From JANQOH01 sp965200095 (GTDB lineage Bacteria; Pseudomonadota; Alphaproteobacteria; UBA7887): DNA of 64,000 bases. The position numbers were made by a program, and so were the translations under genes. Of this stretch, positions 60,472 to 64,000 are shown in pieces. Position 1 is the first letter of the stretch. Every line of letters starts with the position of its first letter. The notes beneath the pieces were generated by a model. The model saw only the letters and a program-made list of their open reading frames with translations, ran no database searches and was not told the DNA's origin. The DNA lies in the NCBI GenBank assembly GCA_965200095.1, contig OZ241350.1, positions 558,001 to 622,000 on the forward strand, given 5' to 3'.

Positions 60472-60959
60472 GGCGCCGGCTGTCGAAAGGCGCGGCGCGG
60501 GTTCTGTTCGCCGCGTCGCTGGCGTCCGCAGCGCCGGCGGGCGCCGACGAGCTTTCGTTCGCCGTCTCCGACCTGTGGATCGACAGTGCGGGGGGGCGCC
60601 ATCGCTTTCGCGTCGAAATCGCCGAGACGCCGGCGCAACAGGCCCGGGGGCTGATGTTCCGCGCCGAGGTCGCGCCCGACGCCGGGATGCTGTTCGACTA
60701 TGGCGAGCCCCGGCCGGTGACGATGTGGATGAAGAACACGCTGGTCCCGCTCGACATGCTGTTCATCGACGCGGACGGCGCGGTGGTCCGCATCGAGCGC
60801 TGGACCGCGCCGTTGTCTCTCGACCCGATATCGTCGGGGGCGCCGGTCGTCGCGGTGCTCGAACTGCGCGGCGGCGCCGCCGACCGTCTGGGCCTGGCCG
60901 CCGGCGACCGGGTGTTGCACCCGATATTCGATCGTCGGTCCGCCGCCGCGCCGCGATAG
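60468..60959 (+). CDS. Secreted DUF192 protein
   Basis: Protein of 163 residues with a signal peptide (RVLFAASLASAAPAGADE). The DUF192 core is complete: FRVEIAETPAQQARGLMFR, MLFDYGEPRPVTMWMKNTLV and PLDMLFIDADGAVVRIERW. Its fold is known but its function is not; it is common in alphaproteobacteria. The ATG overlaps the previous stop. Confidence 0.85.
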   Translation: MRRRLSKGAARVLFAASLASAAPAGADELSFAVSDLWIDSAGGRHRFRVEIAETPAQQARGLMFRAEVAPDAGMLFDYGEPRPVTMWMKNTLVPLDMLFIDADGAVVRIERWTAPLSLDPISSGAPVVAVLELRGGAADRLGLAAGDRVLHPIFDRRSAAAPR

Positions 60960-60966
60960 CGGCGGC

Positions 60967-62124
60967 TCACCGCAAGGCGTCGGTGGCGCGCGCCGCGCCT
61001 TCCACCAGCGAGTCGATCTTCGCCCAGGCGATGTCCGGATCCACGTTGGGAAGCGCGGCGAAAGTGGAAAACCCGCAGTCCGACCCGGCGATCACGCGGT
61101 CGCTGCCGACGACCCCGGCATAGCGGAGAATGCGCTGCGCGACGGTCTCGGGGTGTTCGATGAAGTTCGAGGTGGAGTCGATCACGCCGGGGATCAGCGC
61201 CTTGTCGTCGGGAAGCGGCGTGTCGCGGAAGGCGGTCCATTCGAATTCGTGCCGCGGGTTCGCCCCCTCGACCGAGATCAACGCCGGCCGCGCGCGGAGC
61301 ACGATGTCCAGAATCCGTTCGAGGGCGATGTCGCGGTGGTGCGGCCCCTGATAATTGCCCCAGCACAGATGCAGCCGCATGCGTTCGGGGTCGATGTTCG
61401 CCGTGGCGTGGCCGATCGCCTCGACCTGCATCGCGGCGGCGCGACGGAACGCCGCCTCGTCGGCGTCCTTGAACATGAGATGCCGCCCCATGGCGAGGTC
61501 GGGCGCGTCGATCTGGAGGATAAAGCCGGCGGCGGCGATGGCCTCGTATTCGTCGCGCATGGCGTCGGCGAGGGCGGCGACATAGGCGTCGTGGCTGGGG
61601 TAATGGCGGTTCTCGAGGAAGATCGCGATGACCCCGGGGGAGGCGGCGGTGAGGAAGGCCGCGGCCGGCTCGGCGCGCTCCACGGCGCGGCGGAAATTCT
61701 CCAGGTCGGCTTCGAGCGGCGCGCGGTCGGCCGGCGCCACCGGCGCGATGCAGGCTTGCGTCGCCACGGCCGGCACGGTGCCGCCCGATGCGACCAGCCG
61801 TCGCCCGTAGCGCGGATAGTCCTGCAAGTCGCGCGCGGAACGGCGCGCCCGGGCTTCTCCGCCGAAGCCGCTCAGGCGTTCGGTCACATAGGAGGAGTAG
61901 CTCGCCTTGCCGAGCTCGCCGTCGCCCACCATGTCGATGCCGGCGTCGACCTGGCGCTGCACGACGGCGGCGACCTCTTCGCGGACGCGCGCGTCGAACG
62001 CCTCGCGGGCGCCGGCGCGCCCGGCCTGCCGCGCGGCCAGCAGTTCGAGGAGTTCCGCAGACCGCGGGAGGCTGCCGGCATGGGTGGTGGGAATGCGCCC
62101 CTCGCCGAGGGTGGGGAGAGGCAC
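60967..62124 (-). CDS. MetE C-terminal-like (cobalamin-independent methionine synthase family)
   Basis: Protein of 385 residues with only the C-terminal barrel of MetE. RIPTTHAGSLPRSAELLELL opens it, DGELGKASYSSYVTER follows, and the zinc site is seen in MRLHLCWGNYQGPHHR near residue 244 and AGSDCGFSTFA near residue 347. The protein cannot use the long folate-binding N-domain of MetE. It may transfer methyl groups from other donors or act in a different pathway. The GTG at 62124 lies four bases after the M48 gene. Confidence 0.82.
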   Translation of the reverse strand: MPLPTLGEGRIPTTHAGSLPRSAELLELLAARQAGRAGAREAFDARVREEVAAVVQRQVDAGIDMVGDGELGKASYSSYVTERLSGFGGEARARRSARDLQDYPRYGRRLVASGGTVPAVATQACIAPVAPADRAPLEADLENFRRAVERAEPAAAFLTAASPGVIAIFLENRHYPSHDAYVAALADAMRDEYEAIAAAGFILQIDAPDLAMGRHLMFKDADEAAFRRAAAMQVEAIGHATANIDPERMRLHLCWGNYQGPHHRDIALERILDIVLRARPALISVEGANPRHEFEWTAFRDTPLPDDKALIPGVIDSTSNFIEHPETVAQRILRYAGVVGSDRVIAGSDCGFSTFAALPNVDPDIAWAKIDSLVEGAARATDALR

Positions 62125-62128
62125 GCCG

Positions 62129-62923
62129 TCAGGCGGCGCCGCGCGCCCCGAGATGCTGCCGCATGGCGGCGATGCGGTTCGCGTCCGAGGGGTGGGTGCT
62201 CATGAATTCGAAGCCCTTGCCGTCGGACCGCCGCGCCATCGAGTCCCAGAACCGCAGGGCCTCGCGAGGGGCGTAGCCGCCGCCCATCATGAAGTCGATG
62301 CCGAGACGGTCGGCTTCGTATTCGTGCTTGCGCGAATAGGGAAGCAAAACCCCGAAGGTGACCCCGGCGCCGAGCACCGCGGCGATCTCGTCGGCATAGC
62401 CCGTGTCGGCTTGCGACAGCGCCACTCCGACGCCGACCAGCGCGCCCTGGGCGAGCAGCCGCTGGCTGAAGCGCTCCGCCGCGTGCCGGCCCACGACATG
62501 GCCGACCTCGTGCCCCATGACCGTCGCCACCTGGTCCTCGTTCTCCATAATGTCGAGGATGCCCGTGTAGAACCCGACCTTGCCGCCCGGCAGCACCCAG
62601 GCGTTGACCTGGTCGTCGTCGAACACGACGAATTCCCAGTCGTGGTCCCCCAGGCCGCGGTCGGGGAAGCGGGCCCGGGCCGCCTCCACGATGCGTTCTC
62701 CGACTCGCGGCACCCGCGGGTCCCGGCTGCGCGGCGTGGCGGCGACCGCCTCCCGCCACGTGCCGGCGGCCAGCGCCGCAAGCTGGCCGTCGGAAACGAA
62801 AAGCAGCTGGTCGCGCCCCAGCGCCGGGTTCTGCCGGCAGCCGGAAAGGGCCGGCCCCGTCATCGCGACGACGGTTCCGGCCGCGAGGCCGCGCACGAGT
62901 TCGCGGCGCGTCATTTCGACCAT
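62129..62923 (-). CDS. M48-family metalloprotease, lipoprotein
   Basis: Zinc protease of 264 residues with a lipobox (TGPALSGCRQN) after a short signal, so a membrane-anchored periplasmic protein. The HExxH motif is in TVMGHEVGHVVGRHAAERF near residue 133, and the third ligand Glu in SRKHEYEADRLGIDFM near residue 199. FMSTHPSDANRIAAM ends the domain, as in BepA/LoiP-like proteases. The ATG at 62923 follows GAGGGGGC and heads a two-gene operon with the MetE-like gene. Confidence 0.88.
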   Translation of the reverse strand: MVEMTRRELVRGLAAGTVVAMTGPALSGCRQNPALGRDQLLFVSDGQLAALAAGTWREAVAATPRSRDPRVPRVGERIVEAARARFPDRGLGDHDWEFVVFDDDQVNAWVLPGGKVGFYTGILDIMENEDQVATVMGHEVGHVVGRHAAERFSQRLLAQGALVGVGVALSQADTGYADEIAAVLGAGVTFGVLLPYSRKHEYEADRLGIDFMMGGGYAPREALRFWDSMARRSDGKGFEFMSTHPSDANRIAAMRQHLGARGAA

Positions 62924-62975
62924 GTTCGCCCCCTCTTCTCCCGCCGTCGCCGGCAGGCCGCCGGCGGCGATCTCA

Positions 62976-64000
<1,025 letters not shown>

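Overview
The window is high-GC DNA from a bacterial chromosome, most likely an alphaproteobacterium. The main reasons are the hslU-hslV / hisB-DUF2628-hisH-hisA-hisF-hisE neighbourhood, the AapJQMP amino-acid transporter, and the many GTG starts with 4-base GTGA/ATGA gene overlaps. I cannot name a genus.

Layout. 1-2 kb holds a lone DNA-methyltransferase-like gene and a small inverted-repeat remnant. 2-14 kb is ordinary metabolism and translation: a PLP aminotransferase, a fumarylacetoacetate-hydrolase-family gene, a YeeE/YedE transporter coupled to a DOPA-dioxygenase-like gene, tRNA-Gln antisense to prmA, a 2-hydroxyacid dehydrogenase, an AtuA pair, thrS-infC (infC with an AUA start), and a secreted MetX-like pseudoenzyme with a small secreted protein. 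At 14.0-15.2 kb an insertion sequence sits exactly on the hslU stop codon. 15-22 kb holds hslVU and, divergently, the histidine operon hisB-DUF2628-hisH-GNAT-hisA-hisF-hisI-hisE-HIT.

22.0-47.5 kb is a defence and accessory island placed between the histidine operon and rnd. In order: a frameshifted AAA ATPase and a truncated DUF4276/Toprim-like partner (a dead copy); a SNF2-type helicase with a DUF3883-like end, a retropepsin-like protein and a second AAA ATPase, bracketed by two inverted-repeat elements; a solo MNT nucleotidyltransferase; a DUF262-HEPN pair; a DUF1156 DNA methylase; an antitoxin-VapC pair; the intact AAA ATPase plus DUF4276/Toprim-like pair; and a large DUF499 ATPase. Reading the other way is a 1358-residue protein with a HigA-like DNA-binding domain and a nuclease-like region, carrying its own palindromic candidate operator. 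An AlbA_2/HATPase-type gene diverges from it. The helicase, DUF1156 methylase and DUF499 ATPase look like one known but poorly characterised anti-phage system. The ATPase plus Toprim-like pair is embedded in the same translationally coupled string and exists in two copies, so it is my best candidate for an undescribed module.

47.5-64 kb returns to core functions: rnd, a GguC-like gene, an aquaporin, a cysteine-dioxygenase-like gene, moaA, nadK, a short-chain dehydrogenase, ruvX, DUF427, aapJQMP, a cystathionine beta-lyase-like gene with DUF192, a MetE-like gene with an M48 peptidase, tRNA-Lys, and mtnA running off the right edge. The mtnA reading frame stops inside the tRNA-Lys gene.
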